This document shows positions 54,866 to 63,012 of a DNA stretch of 64,000 nucleotides, one piece after another. The DNA is from JAJEFO01 sp022819605 (GTDB lineage Bacteria; Pseudomonadota; Alphaproteobacteria; Rhodobacterales; Rhodobacteraceae), in contig OZ244901.1 in assembly GCA_965221545.1 (NCBI GenBank), positions 4,526,001 to 4,590,000 on the forward strand. Direction: 5' to 3'. Position numbers and translations under genes: made by a program. A model generated the notes under the pieces. That model worked only from the letters and a program-made list of their open reading frames with translations. It made no database searches and was not told the DNA's origin. Position 1 is the first letter of the stretch. Each line of letters starts with the position of its first letter.

Positions 54866-56736
54866 GACGCGCGGCGTTCGCCCTTGCGAAGCCTCGCCAG
54901 TATCAGCGTCAGCGCAGCAGGCGTCATGCCTTCGACCCGACCTGCTTGCCCAAGCGTTTCCGGGCGCACTGCCGTCAGCTTTTGCCGCAATTCGCTGGAG
55001 AGCCCGCTGAGAATCCCGTAATCGAAGTCGGTCGGGATCTCATGTGCCTCGTCGCGCCGAAGGTCATCCACATCCTTGGCCTGGCGCGCCACGTAATGCG
55101 CATAAAGGGCATCACGCTTGAGCTGTTCCTGGATATCCACACGGATATCCGCAAGCTCGGGCCGCAAGGCCAGGAGGTCGCCAAAGCCGACATCCGCAAA
55201 TGCGAGCAGTTCGGATCCTGTGCGCGGTGAACCGTCTCGCGAGATCCGGACCCCGGCATCCGCGGCTTCGGATGCAGAAACACGCACCTGATCAAGACAC
55301 GCCTTGCCAGATTCCAGTGCGTCCATCTTTTTGCTGAACTCGGCTTGTCGCGCCTTGCCCACGCATCCGAGCCCGGTTCCGAACGGTGTCAGGCGCTGGT
55401 CCGCATTGTCCGCCCGCAGGGAAAGCCTGAACTCGGCGCGGGACGTGAACATCCTGTAGGGCTCGGTCACGCCTCGGGTCACGAGATCGTCGATCATCAC
55501 GCCCACATATGAAGACTCGCGCGAAAACCTGGCCGATTCGAGCCCCAATGCGTCTGCTGCCGCATTGAGGCCAGCCACCAGCCCCTGCGCCGCAGCCTCT
55601 TCATATCCCGTCGTTCCGTTGATCTGGCCGGCAAGGTACAGGCCTTCGACGTCCCGCAGCTTCAGCGTCGATGCCAGCGCCCTCGGGTCGACATAGTCGT
55701 ACTCGATTGCGTAGCCCGGCTGCACGATTTCCGCTCGTTCCAGTCCGGCCACGGATTGAACGTATTCGTGCTGAACGTCTTCCGGCAACGATGTCGAGAG
55801 CCCGTTCGGATAGACCAGATCGCTGTTCAGTCCCTCGGGCTCCAGAAAGACCTGGTGCGAGGGCTTGTCCGAGAAACGCACCACCTTGTCCTCGATGGAC
55901 GGGCAATATCTTGGTCCGACGCCCTCGATATGCCCGCCGTACATCGCTGACAGTCCCAGATTGTTCCGGATGATGTCGTGCGTCTGCTCATTGGTGCGCG
56001 TAATCCCGCAGGAGATCTGCCGGACCGCCGTCCGCCGCGTAAGAAACGAGAAGAACACGGGATTTTCGTCACTGGGCTGCATTTCCAGCCCGTCCCAACT
56101 GATGGACGACTTGCGCAATCGTGGAGGCGTCCCCGTCTTCAGCCGCCCAAGGGGCAGCCCGAATTCATCGATCCGCTCCGCCAGGGCGACCGACGGCGCA
56201 TCGCCAATCCGGCCGCCCGGGCGTGACACGGTGCCGACATGGATCATCCCGCGCAGGAACGTTCCCGTGGTCAGCACGGTCGCCGCGGCCTTGATCCTGG
56301 AGCCGTCCGCGAGGACCACCCCGGATACCCGGGATCCCGTCATGATGAAGTCCGTCACCTCGCCTTCCAAGACGTCTATCCCTGGATGGGTCTCCATTTC
56401 CGCGATCATTGCTGCACGGTAGAGCTGCCGGTCTGCCTGGGCGCGCGGTCCCTGGACCGCTGGACCCTTGCGTCGGTTGAGAAGCCGGAACTGGATGCCC
56501 GCCCGATCCGCCACGCGGCCCATGACACCGTCGAGCGCATCGATTTCGCGCACAAGATGCCCCTTGCCCAAGCCCCCGATTGCCGGGTTGCAAGACATGA
56601 CGCCAATGCCGTCCCGCGAAAGCGTGACGAGAACCACGCGCGCGCCCCTGCGCGCCGCTGCATGGGCTGCATCCGCGCCGGCATGGCCGCCACCGACAAC
56701 AACCACGTCTGGCCGAGACTGTTTCACGTGAAACAC
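54862..56736 (-). CDS. mnmG: tRNA uridine-5-carboxymethylaminomethyl modification enzyme MnmG (GidA)
   Basis: The 624-residue FAD protein works with MnmE to modify wobble uridine 34. It has the FAD-binding GGGHAGADAAHAAARRG (dinucleotide fold) and AGQINGTTGYEEAAAQGL, and the family length of about 620-630. The start is GTG at 56734-56736 with AGGAAGCG upstream; the first codons MFHVKQ are encoded by a parS site that begins at the second base of the start codon. It sits between mnmE and rsmG in the classic origin-linked group. Confidence 0.97.
   Translation of the reverse strand: MFHVKQSRPDVVVVGGGHAGADAAHAAARRGARVVLVTLSRDGIGVMSCNPAIGGLGKGHLVREIDALDGVMGRVADRAGIQFRLLNRRKGPAVQGPRAQADRQLYRAAMIAEMETHPGIDVLEGEVTDFIMTGSRVSGVVLADGSRIKAAATVLTTGTFLRGMIHVGTVSRPGGRIGDAPSVALAERIDEFGLPLGRLKTGTPPRLRKSSISWDGLEMQPSDENPVFFSFLTRRTAVRQISCGITRTNEQTHDIIRNNLGLSAMYGGHIEGVGPRYCPSIEDKVVRFSDKPSHQVFLEPEGLNSDLVYPNGLSTSLPEDVQHEYVQSVAGLERAEIVQPGYAIEYDYVDPRALASTLKLRDVEGLYLAGQINGTTGYEEAAAQGLVAGLNAAADALGLESARFSRESSYVGVMIDDLVTRGVTEPYRMFTSRAEFRLSLRADNADQRLTPFGTGLGCVGKARQAEFSKKMDALESGKACLDQVRVSASEAADAGVRISRDGSPRTGSELLAFADVGFGDLLALRPELADIRVDIQEQLKRDALYAHYVARQAKDVDDLRRDEAHEIPTDFDYGILSGLSSELRQKLTAVRPETLGQAGRVEGMTPAALTLILARLRKGERRAS
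56720..56735. promoter_or_regulatory. parS centromere-like site at the mnmG start codon
   Basis: A second perfect TGTTTCACGTGAAACA, covering the last two bases of the mnmG GTG start and codons 2-6. It is about 1.9 kb from the first parS and about 3.6 kb from the origin candidate. Confidence 0.95.
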
Positions 56737-56742
56737 CGCTTC

Positions 56743-58032
56743 CTACTTGCCAATGCAGAAATTGGCGAAGATGTCATCAAGAATATGCTCGACATCCACG
56801 CGCCCGGCAAGGGAATCTAGCGCGCGGATCGCCGAACGGACTTCCTCGGCGGCAATTTCTGCCAGATTCGAGTCACTCTCCAGCTGGCTTGCCGCTCGTT
56901 GCAACGAGTCCAATGCTCTGGCCATTGCAATTCGATGTCGTTCCCGGATGGCAAGCCCTGCAAGGCTCGCCCGCGACTCCAGCCGCATTCCGATCTCGTG
57001 CACCAGCCAGTCCAGGCCGGCACCGGTGTCTGCCGAAAGATCTCCATCGCAAATGTCCGACTTCGGCACTGCAACGATGTCGTCGTCTCGAGGATCGATT
57101 GCCGGTGTCGCCGCGCGATGCTCGGTGAGAATCACGCGAAGGTCTGCCTGTTGCGCCCGCTCGCGGGCTTTCGCGACGCCCAGCGCTTCGATTTCATCGC
57201 GCCCGGTCCGGAGCCCGGCCGTATCCAGGATCGTTACGGGCAGTCCCCGCAGGTCCATCCGAACCTCGATGACGTCTCGCGTCGTGCCGGCGATGTCCGA
57301 CGTGATTGCGGCGTCCCGGCCTGCCAGCGCATTCAGCAATGTAGACTTTCCCACGTTCGGTGGTCCGACAATCGCGACTTCAAATCCTTCTCGAATCCGC
57401 TCAGCCATTCCAATGCCAGCGCTTTCCTCCCGAAGGTCCGCTGTGACCTTTGCGACCAATTCTCGGACTTCCGGCCTCACGTCGGCAGGCACATCCTCTT
57501 CCGCAAAGTCTATCGTTGCTTCCAGCAGTGCCGCCGCCCTGACCAGCTTTGCTCGCCAGCTCGCTGCCCGTGCTCCCAAGGCACCGGAAAGAACTCGCAG
57601 CGCTTGCCGACGCTGTGCTTCGGTTTCCGCCTCGATGAGATCAGAGAGGCCTTCAACCTGGGAAAGATCAAGGCGTTCGTTTTCCAGCGCACGCCGCGTA
57701 AACTCTCCGGGCTCCGCGAGCCTGTGCCCGTGCTGGCCACCGAGAGATCGCAGGACTGCATCGACGGTTGCCAAGGACCCGTGCAGGTGAAGTTCGGCAA
57801 CATCCTCGCCGGTAAAGCTGTCCGGGTGCGGAAACCAGAGAACGAGCGCTTCGTCCAGAATGACGTCGCCGTCCGACAGAACCCGGAATGATGCGCGCCG
57901 CGGCTGCGGCCGGCCGCCTGCCAGCCGATCAAGCGCGCCTCCCGCATCAGGCCCGGAAAGCCGTACTACGGCAATGCCGGATTTCCCCCTGGTGCTGCTG
58001 AGGGCGAATATCGTATCCGCATGGATAACCAT
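56743..58032 (-). CDS. mnmE: tRNA modification GTPase MnmE (TrmE)
   Basis: The 429-residue GTPase partners MnmG. It has the tetrahydrofolate-binding N-domain, G1 GPPNVGKS at 223-230, GTTRDVIEV, G3 DTAG at 270-273 and the invariant C-terminal FCIGK. The G4 base-recognition motif, normally NKxD, reads PKSD (323-326). Six bases separate it from mnmG, so they are one operon. ATG at 58032. The altered G4 may be normal for this lineage. Confidence 0.95.
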   Translation of the reverse strand: MVIHADTIFALSSTRGKSGIAVVRLSGPDAGGALDRLAGGRPQPRRASFRVLSDGDVILDEALVLWFPHPDSFTGEDVAELHLHGSLATVDAVLRSLGGQHGHRLAEPGEFTRRALENERLDLSQVEGLSDLIEAETEAQRRQALRVLSGALGARAASWRAKLVRAAALLEATIDFAEEDVPADVRPEVRELVAKVTADLREESAGIGMAERIREGFEVAIVGPPNVGKSTLLNALAGRDAAITSDIAGTTRDVIEVRMDLRGLPVTILDTAGLRTGRDEIEALGVAKARERAQQADLRVILTEHRAATPAIDPRDDDIVAVPKSDICDGDLSADTGAGLDWLVHEIGMRLESRASLAGLAIRERHRIAMARALDSLQRAASQLESDSNLAEIAAEEVRSAIRALDSLAGRVDVEHILDDIFANFCIGK

Positions 58033-58050
58033 TTGAAAAAAATGGGAAAA

Positions 58051-59319
58051 TCACGCATTCATCGAGTCGAAGAACTCCGAGTTCGTCTTCGTTTGCTTGA
58101 GCTTTGACAACAGGAACTCGATGGCATCGGTCGTGCCCATCGGGTTCAGGATCCGCCTCAGCACGAAGGTCTTCTGCAGGTCATTCTTCTCTACCAGCAA
58201 ATCCTCCTTTCTGGTGCCAGACTTGAGAATGTCCATCGCAGGATAAACGCGCTTGTCCGCGACCTTCCGGTCCAGGACGATCTCGCTGTTGCCCGTTCCC
58301 TTGAACTCCTCGAAGATCACCTCGTCCATCCGGCTGCCGGTTTCGACCAGTGCCGTTGCAATGATGGTCAGGGATCCGCCTTCCTCGATGTTTCTTGCCG
58401 CGCCGAAGAACCGCTTTGGACGTTGCAGGGCATTGGCGTCCACGCCGCCCGTCAGCACTTTTCCGGATGACGGAACAACCGTATTGAACGCGCGTCCCAA
58501 GCGGGTGATGGAATCGAGCAAGATTACCACGTCCCGCTTGTGCTCCACCAAGCGCTTGGCCTTCTCGATCACCATATCGCTTACCGCGACGTGACGGCTC
58601 GCAGGCTCGTCGAAGGTCGAGGAAATCACTTCCCCCTTTACCGACCTTTGCATGTCGGTAACCTCCTCGGGGCGTTCGTCGATGAGCAGGACGATCAGGT
58701 AGCATTCCGGGTGATTGGTTTCGATTGAATGGGCGATGTTCTGAAGAATTACCGTTTTTCCTGTTCGAGGCGGCGCAACGATCAGCGACCTCTGGCCTTT
58801 CCCGATCGGCGCGACAAGATCAATGACCCGGGCGGATCGGTCCTTGATCGTCGGATCCTCTATCTCCATCGTGAGCCGTTCATCCGGGTAGAGCGGCGTG
58901 AGGTTATCGAAACTCACCTTGTGCCGCGCCTTCTCCGGATCCTGAAAATTGATCTTCTCGACCTTTGTCATCGCAAAATAACGTTCGTTGTCGTTTGGTT
59001 CCCGAATGACGCCTTCCACCGTGTCGCCTGTACGCAATGCGAATTGCCGGATCATCTCGGGCGAAACGTAAATGTCGTCCGGACCTGGCAGGTAGTTCGC
59101 TTCTGGCGAGCGCAAGAAGCCAAACCCATCCTGAAGGACCTCAAGGACGCCATCGCCGCCGATCGTCCAATCCTCGTCCGCACGCTCCTTCAGGATCGAG
59201 AACATCATCTCGCCCTTGCGCATGGTCGACGCGTTTTCGATCTCAAGGTCCTCAGCGAGGTCCAGCAGTTCCTTCGGAGACTTCGACTTCAGTTCGGATA
59301 GATTCAGGCGATCAGCCAT
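58051..59319 (-). CDS. rho: Transcription termination factor Rho
   Basis: The 422-residue hexameric RNA helicase has the N-terminal RNA-binding domain (GVLEVLQDGFGFLRSPEANY, with YVSPEMIRQFALRTGD), Walker A APPRTGKT near residue 180, the Q-loop region SRHVAVSDMVIEKAKRLVEH and the R-loop GGVDANALQRPKRFFGAARN. It ends untypically early for some relatives but matches E. coli (419). It has its own likely promoter and lies 18 bp before mnmE. Confidence 0.98.
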   Translation of the reverse strand: MADRLNLSELKSKSPKELLDLAEDLEIENASTMRKGEMMFSILKERADEDWTIGGDGVLEVLQDGFGFLRSPEANYLPGPDDIYVSPEMIRQFALRTGDTVEGVIREPNDNERYFAMTKVEKINFQDPEKARHKVSFDNLTPLYPDERLTMEIEDPTIKDRSARVIDLVAPIGKGQRSLIVAPPRTGKTVILQNIAHSIETNHPECYLIVLLIDERPEEVTDMQRSVKGEVISSTFDEPASRHVAVSDMVIEKAKRLVEHKRDVVILLDSITRLGRAFNTVVPSSGKVLTGGVDANALQRPKRFFGAARNIEEGGSLTIIATALVETGSRMDEVIFEEFKGTGNSEIVLDRKVADKRVYPAMDILKSGTRKEDLLVEKNDLQKTFVLRRILNPMGTTDAIEFLLSKLKQTKTNSEFFDSMNA

Positions 59320-59408
59320 GACAATGCCTTTCGATCGTCCGCGGCATGGACGGAAGGGATGCAGGATTGCAGAATTGCCAATGGTGCCAGGACGACACCT
59401 GCCATGCG

Positions 59409-59437
59409 CATCTAGTCACCGCAGCGCGGCGAGTCAA
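59409..59437 (-). promoter_or_regulatory. Candidate promoter for rho
   Basis: On the minus strand, TTGACT (59432-59437), a 17-bp spacer and TAGATG (59409-59414) lie about 90 bp before the rho ATG, just after the hemJ stop. The -35 is good, the -10 moderate. Confidence 0.45.
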
Positions 59438-59443
59438 CTGTCG

Positions 59444-59893
59444 TTAGAACTTCAGCACGACCGAAAGGACAATCACGACCATCAAGACCGTCGGCACCTC
59501 GTTCATAAACCTGTACTCTCGGCCCGTCAGCGCATTCATACCTGCTATCAGTGCTTTGCGCTTCAGCGCCAACCAATGATGGAACCAGGTCATGGCAAGA
59601 ACGGCAGCAGCTTTCGACCACGGCCAGATTTGCGACCAGTCGACAATTCCCGGAACAAGAACCAGTGCCAGGCCGAAGATCCAGGTCGCAATCATTGCCG
59701 GGTTCATGATGAAGCGCAAAAGCCGTGCTTCCATCATCACGAAGAGATCGTGTTTTTCGCCGGTGCAACTGGTTTGCTCAACATGATGAACGTAAAGGCG
59801 AGGGAGATACAAAAGACCAGCCATCCATGAGATGACCGAAATGACATGAAAGGCTTTCAGCCAAGGATACAAGACTACCGGGACTTCAGGCAT
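59444..59893 (-). CDS. hemJ: Protoporphyrinogen oxidase HemJ
   Basis: The 149-residue membrane protein has four predicted helices and the conserved WLKAFHVISVISW (His16) near the N-terminus, plus the conserved lysine of LALKRKALIAG. HemJ (UPF0093) is the oxygen-independent protoporphyrinogen IX oxidase of many alphaproteobacteria and supplies HemH. The gene is directly beside the AT-rich origin candidate. ATG at 59893. Confidence 0.93.
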   Translation of the reverse strand: MPEVPVVLYPWLKAFHVISVISWMAGLLYLPRLYVHHVEQTSCTGEKHDLFVMMEARLLRFIMNPAMIATWIFGLALVLVPGIVDWSQIWPWSKAAAVLAMTWFHHWLALKRKALIAGMNALTGREYRFMNEVPTVLMVVIVLSVVLKF

Positions 59894-59999
59894 TGTGTTT
59901 TCCTACGGGACTGGATCGACAATAATCATTAAGGATTAAAGAGAGTTGTGGTGGTAGTAGTACATGGGAACAAGTGGAATTCCTGCTATATGATCAAAC

Positions 60000-60008
60000 T
60001 TATGCACA
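60000..60008 (+). promoter_or_regulatory. DnaA box, one mismatch
   Basis: TTATGCACA differs from the consensus TTATCCACA at one base. It lies in the AT-rich part of the origin candidate. Confidence 0.6.
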
Positions 60009-60144
60009 TAGCATTTTGCCAGTCGTCCGGGACGCAATGCGTTGTGAATATATCGTGTTTCATCCATTGAAAAGAACTGCTTACCATGTTCGCGATGTTT
60101 TTGGATGCAGTGGACTGTCATGGGAAATCCCTTGGAAAAAAGGG

Positions 60145-60153
60145 TTGTCCACA
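60145..60153 (+). promoter_or_regulatory. DnaA box, one mismatch
   Basis: TTGTCCACA differs from consensus at one base. It is followed by TGTC, so that TCCACATGTC is repeated exactly at 60294-60303. Confidence 0.65.
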
Positions 60154-60290
60154 TGTCGAAAGCTGCAAATTTCCACGGTGGACAAGTCTTGGATGATGTT
60201 GGCCAGGATGACCGCAAAGAGACACACGTCTGTCTGCAGGCTGGACTTTGGTGCTGCTCGGGCGGGACATGCGCCAAGACTTGCACAGAG

Positions 60291-60299
60291 TTATCCACA
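60291..60299 (+). promoter_or_regulatory. Perfect DnaA box abutting the maf start codon
   Basis: TTATCCACA is the exact consensus. Its last A is the first base of the maf ATG. Confidence 0.8.
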
Positions 60300-60898
60300 T
60301 GTCTGAGCGCTTGATTCTTGCGTCCGGTTCGACAGCACGCGCCGAAATGCTGCGTCGTGCGGGCGTTGCCTTCGCCATAAGTCCGGCGCGAATCGATGAA
60401 GAGGCATTCACGGCCGGGCTGCAGGCGAGCGGCGCGGACTTTCGCGATATTGCCGATGCACTCGCGGAATCAAAGGCGCGCAAGGTCGCAGCCAAACATC
60501 CGGACGCGCTTGTCCTCGGTGGAGATCAAGTTCTTGAATTTGAAGAAAGGATTGTTTCCAAGCCGAAGACGCGGGACGACGCGGTTCAGCAGCTCATGTC
60601 GATGCGGGGTGCCGCTCAAAAGCTCCATTCGGCCGCGGTCATCTATGAAGGCACTCGCCCGGTCTGGCGTCATGTCGGTCAAGCTCGCCTGAAAATGGCA
60701 ATGCCGTCGGACGCCTGGATCGCAGAATACGTTGACCGGAACTGGGATCACATCCGGCACTCCGCAGGCGCCTACAGGATCGAGGACGAAGGCATTCGTC
60801 TGTTCTCCCGCGTCGACGGAGACCACTTTGTGATCCTCGGGCTCCCGCTGCTGGAAGTCTTGTCCTATCTGGCGAAGCGAGGCACGCTGCCGTTATGA
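60299..60898 (+). CDS. maf: Maf-like nucleotide pyrophosphatase
   Basis: The 199-residue Maf protein starts MSERLILASGSTARAEMLRRAG, given here to LILASGSTARAEML, with the LGGDQVLEFEERIVSKP block. The family hydrolyses non-canonical or pyrimidine NTPs and was linked to septum control in Bacillus. ATG at 60299 has no ribosome-binding site, since the DnaA box occupies that space. The stop overlaps aroE as ATGA. It heads maf-aroE-coaE-dnaQ. Exact substrate preference is not determined from sequence. Confidence 0.92.
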   Translation: MSERLILASGSTARAEMLRRAGVAFAISPARIDEEAFTAGLQASGADFRDIADALAESKARKVAAKHPDALVLGGDQVLEFEERIVSKPKTRDDAVQQLMSMRGAAQKLHSAAVIYEGTRPVWRHVGQARLKMAMPSDAWIAEYVDRNWDHIRHSAGAYRIEDEGIRLFSRVDGDHFVILGLPLLEVLSYLAKRGTLPL

Positions 60899-61731
60899 CG
60901 TCCCGAAATCGAATTCCCCTTGCTGGCGTGATCGGTTCGCCAGTCGCGCATTCGAAATCGCCGCGGATATTTCGACACTGGCTGACTCGCTTCGGCGTTC
61001 GGGGCCACTACATACCTATGGACGTTGGAGAAAACGACCTGGAAGCGGCTATCCGCGCACTTCCAAAGCTCGGATTTGTCGGTGTCAACGTTACGATTCC
61101 GCATAAGGAACATGTCCTTGAAATTGCCGATCTGGTTTCTGAACAGGCGGAATCGACCGGTTCTGCGAACACATTGACCTTTCGTGATGATGGCATGGTC
61201 CATGCGGACAGCACGGACGGCTACGGCTTCATGGAAAACCTGCGCAGCAACGCGGTCGAATGGAGTCCCGCGCAGGGCCCAGCCGCCATTCTTGGTGCAG
61301 GAGGGGCCGCGCGGGCCGTAATCGCTTCGCTCCTGAAAGCGGGCGTCGAGGAGATCAGGCTGTCAAACCGCACGCGCTCACGAAGCGAGAACCTGAGGCA
61401 GGAATTCGGAGCCAAGGTCCGCGTTCATGACTGGAGCGAGGCCGGGGACATGTTGACGGGAGCGAAGACGGTTGTGAACGCGACGTCACTCGGCATGGTT
61501 GGCAACGACGAGCTTTCGGTGCCGCTCGGCGAGCTTTCCGGCGACGCAGTTGTCACCGACTTGGTTTATGTGCCGCTTGACACCGAGTTTCTTGCGCAGG
61601 CGCGGCGCATCGGATGCCAAACGGTTGACGGTCTCGGGATGCTGCTTTTCCAGGCCGCACCAGGCTTCGAGAGCTGGTTTGGGATCACGCCGCATGTTGA
61701 CGACCAGTTGCGGCAGGCCGTTCTTTCGTGA
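60895..61731 (+). CDS. aroE: Shikimate dehydrogenase
   Basis: The 278-residue enzyme reduces 3-dehydroshikimate with NADPH. Motifs are GVIGSPVAHSKSPRIFRHWL, GVNVTIPHKE (catalytic lysine), NTLTFRDDG and the glycine-rich ILGAGGAARAV followed by NRTRSRSE. It couples by 4-bp overlaps to maf in front and coaE behind. No other aromatic pathway genes are nearby; the place reflects the conserved origin group, not function. Confidence 0.97.
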   Translation: MTSRNRIPLAGVIGSPVAHSKSPRIFRHWLTRFGVRGHYIPMDVGENDLEAAIRALPKLGFVGVNVTIPHKEHVLEIADLVSEQAESTGSANTLTFRDDGMVHADSTDGYGFMENLRSNAVEWSPAQGPAAILGAGGAARAVIASLLKAGVEEIRLSNRTRSRSENLRQEFGAKVRVHDWSEAGDMLTGAKTVVNATSLGMVGNDELSVPLGELSGDAVVTDLVYVPLDTEFLAQARRIGCQTVDGLGMLLFQAAPGFESWFGITPHVDDQLRQAVLS

Positions 61732-62360
61732 CCCGTCCGACGGTCATCGGGCTCACCGGGTCCATAGGCATGGGCAAGACAACCACGGCCAGAATTTTCG
61801 GGCAGGCCGGGGTCCCGACCTGGGACGCAGATTCTGCAGTACATCGTCTTTACGCCAAAGGCGGCGCGGCAGTGGACCTCATTGAAGCCCTCAATCCTGA
61901 CGTGATCCGCGACGGCGCGGTTGATCGGTCAGCGCTTTCCGACTGGATAGCCCGGGACAATTTCGCCCTGGACGGGATCGAGGGCATCGTTCACCCGCTT
62001 GTGCGCGATGACCGCGACAAGTTCATTCGGGAAGCCGTGTCGCAGGTTGTGCTTGTCGACATTCCCCTTCTATTCGAGACCGGTGCAGAGGGAGACGTGG
62101 ACATCGTCATCGTCGTGTCAGCGCCGGAAGACTCGCAGCGCCGCCGAGTCCTGGCTCGCCCAGGGTGGACGGAAGAGAAATTCGAGCAGATCAAGGCCCG
62201 GCAGGTTCCAGACGCCGAAAAGCGGCGCCGCGCCGACTACGTGATCGAAACGGCCACCCTTGAAGCAACGCGCGAGTCTGTCCATGATGTGCTCGAGCAG
62301 ATCAAGACCAGGCGGGCGAATGAAGGAAATTGTCCTCGATACCGAGACGACGGGGCTTGA
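61728..62360 (+). CDS. coaE: Dephospho-CoA kinase
   Basis: The 210-residue kinase makes the last step to CoA. It has P-loop GSIGMGKTT at 11-19, WDADSAVHRLY and VVLVDIPLLFETG. The start is GTG at 61728, overlapping aroE. The reading frame continues 41 bp past the dnaQ ATG, so the last dozen residues (EGNCPRYRDDGA) are encoded in the overlap. This makes CoaE a little longer than usual. Confidence 0.96.
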   Translation: MTRPTVIGLTGSIGMGKTTTARIFGQAGVPTWDADSAVHRLYAKGGAAVDLIEALNPDVIRDGAVDRSALSDWIARDNFALDGIEGIVHPLVRDDRDKFIREAVSQVVLVDIPLLFETGAEGDVDIVIVVSAPEDSQRRRVLARPGWTEEKFEQIKARQVPDAEKRRRADYVIETATLEATRESVHDVLEQIKTRRANEGNCPRYRDDGA

Positions 62361-63012
62361 TCCGGATTCAGGTGATCGCATCGTCGAGATCGGCGCGGTG
62401 GAGCTGCTCGGACACGTGCCGACGGGAAACACCTATCACAAATACATAAATCCGGAGCGCGAGGTACCCAAAGAGGCCGTCGATGTGCATGGCCTCACTG
62501 AGGAATTTCTGCGCGACAAGCCGATTTTCGGTGCAATTGCGCAGGATTTCCTGGCGTTCATCGGTGATGCAAAGCTGGTCATCCATAATGCGGCATTCGA
62601 CATGAAGTTTCTCAACGCGGAACTCCGTTGGCTGGGGCTTCCCCAGATCGATGAGGGACGGGCGATCGACACGCTCGAAATCGCCCGAAGGAGATTCCCG
62701 GGCTCACCCGCGTCACTGGATGCCCTGTGTCGACGCTTTGGAATCGACAATTCAAGCCGGACCCTGCACGGAGCATTGCTTGACAGCGAGATCCTGGCCG
62801 AAACCTATCTTGAGCTGATAGGCGGCAGGCAACCGGACCTGCTGCTGGCAGCCAAGGGCGGAGAAACGCCAGCGACCGAAGCGGGCGAGCAGTGGCGACC
62901 CGGGCCCCGCCCTGTCCCGCTGGCGTCACGTGTGACGCCTGAAGAGGAAAAAGCCCACGCGGAGCTCGTCGCCAGGCTGGGCGAGAATTCGGTTTGGCAA
63001 CGCTTCAGTTAG
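62320..63012 (+). CDS. dnaQ: DNA polymerase III epsilon subunit (proofreading exonuclease)
   Basis: The 230-residue DEDDh exonuclease has Asp7 and Glu9 in VLDTETTGLDP, HNAAFDMKFL and the third motif HGALLDSEILAETYLEL. A C-terminal extension (about residues 185-230) contacts the polymerase alpha subunit. ATG at 62320 is inside the coaE gene, 41 bp before its stop. The 3' end overlaps the convergent secB by 8 bp. Location beside the origin candidate is conserved. Confidence 0.95.
   Translation: MKEIVLDTETTGLDPDSGDRIVEIGAVELLGHVPTGNTYHKYINPEREVPKEAVDVHGLTEEFLRDKPIFGAIAQDFLAFIGDAKLVIHNAAFDMKFLNAELRWLGLPQIDEGRAIDTLEIARRRFPGSPASLDALCRRFGIDNSSRTLHGALLDSEILAETYLELIGGRQPDLLLAAKGGETPATEAGEQWRPGPRPVPLASRVTPEEEKAHAELVARLGENSVWQRFS

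Larger units (their letters stand above)
59894..60300. other. Candidate chromosomal replication origin (oriC)
   Basis: A 0.4-kb gap between hemJ and maf without a credible gene. In 59941-60120 I counted 78 G+C of 180 bases (43%), far below the surrounding coding DNA. It holds one perfect DnaA box and two with one mismatch, plus an AT-rich stretch at about 59921-59945. Caulobacter and related alphaproteobacteria carry the origin next to haem genes (hemE) in this gene neighbourhood, with parAB a few kilobases away, as here. The short open frames within it lack ribosome-binding sites and look random. Confidence 0.75.

Noticed and set aside
59928..59940. TTAA-GGA-TTAA as a CtrA site at the origin
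   Set aside because: The CtrA full site needs a 7-base spacer (TTAA-N7-TTAA); here the spacer is 3.
59974..60306. 110-codon frame within the origin candidate
   Set aside because: No ribosome-binding site, unusual composition and overlap with DnaA boxes; AT-rich non-coding DNA explains it.
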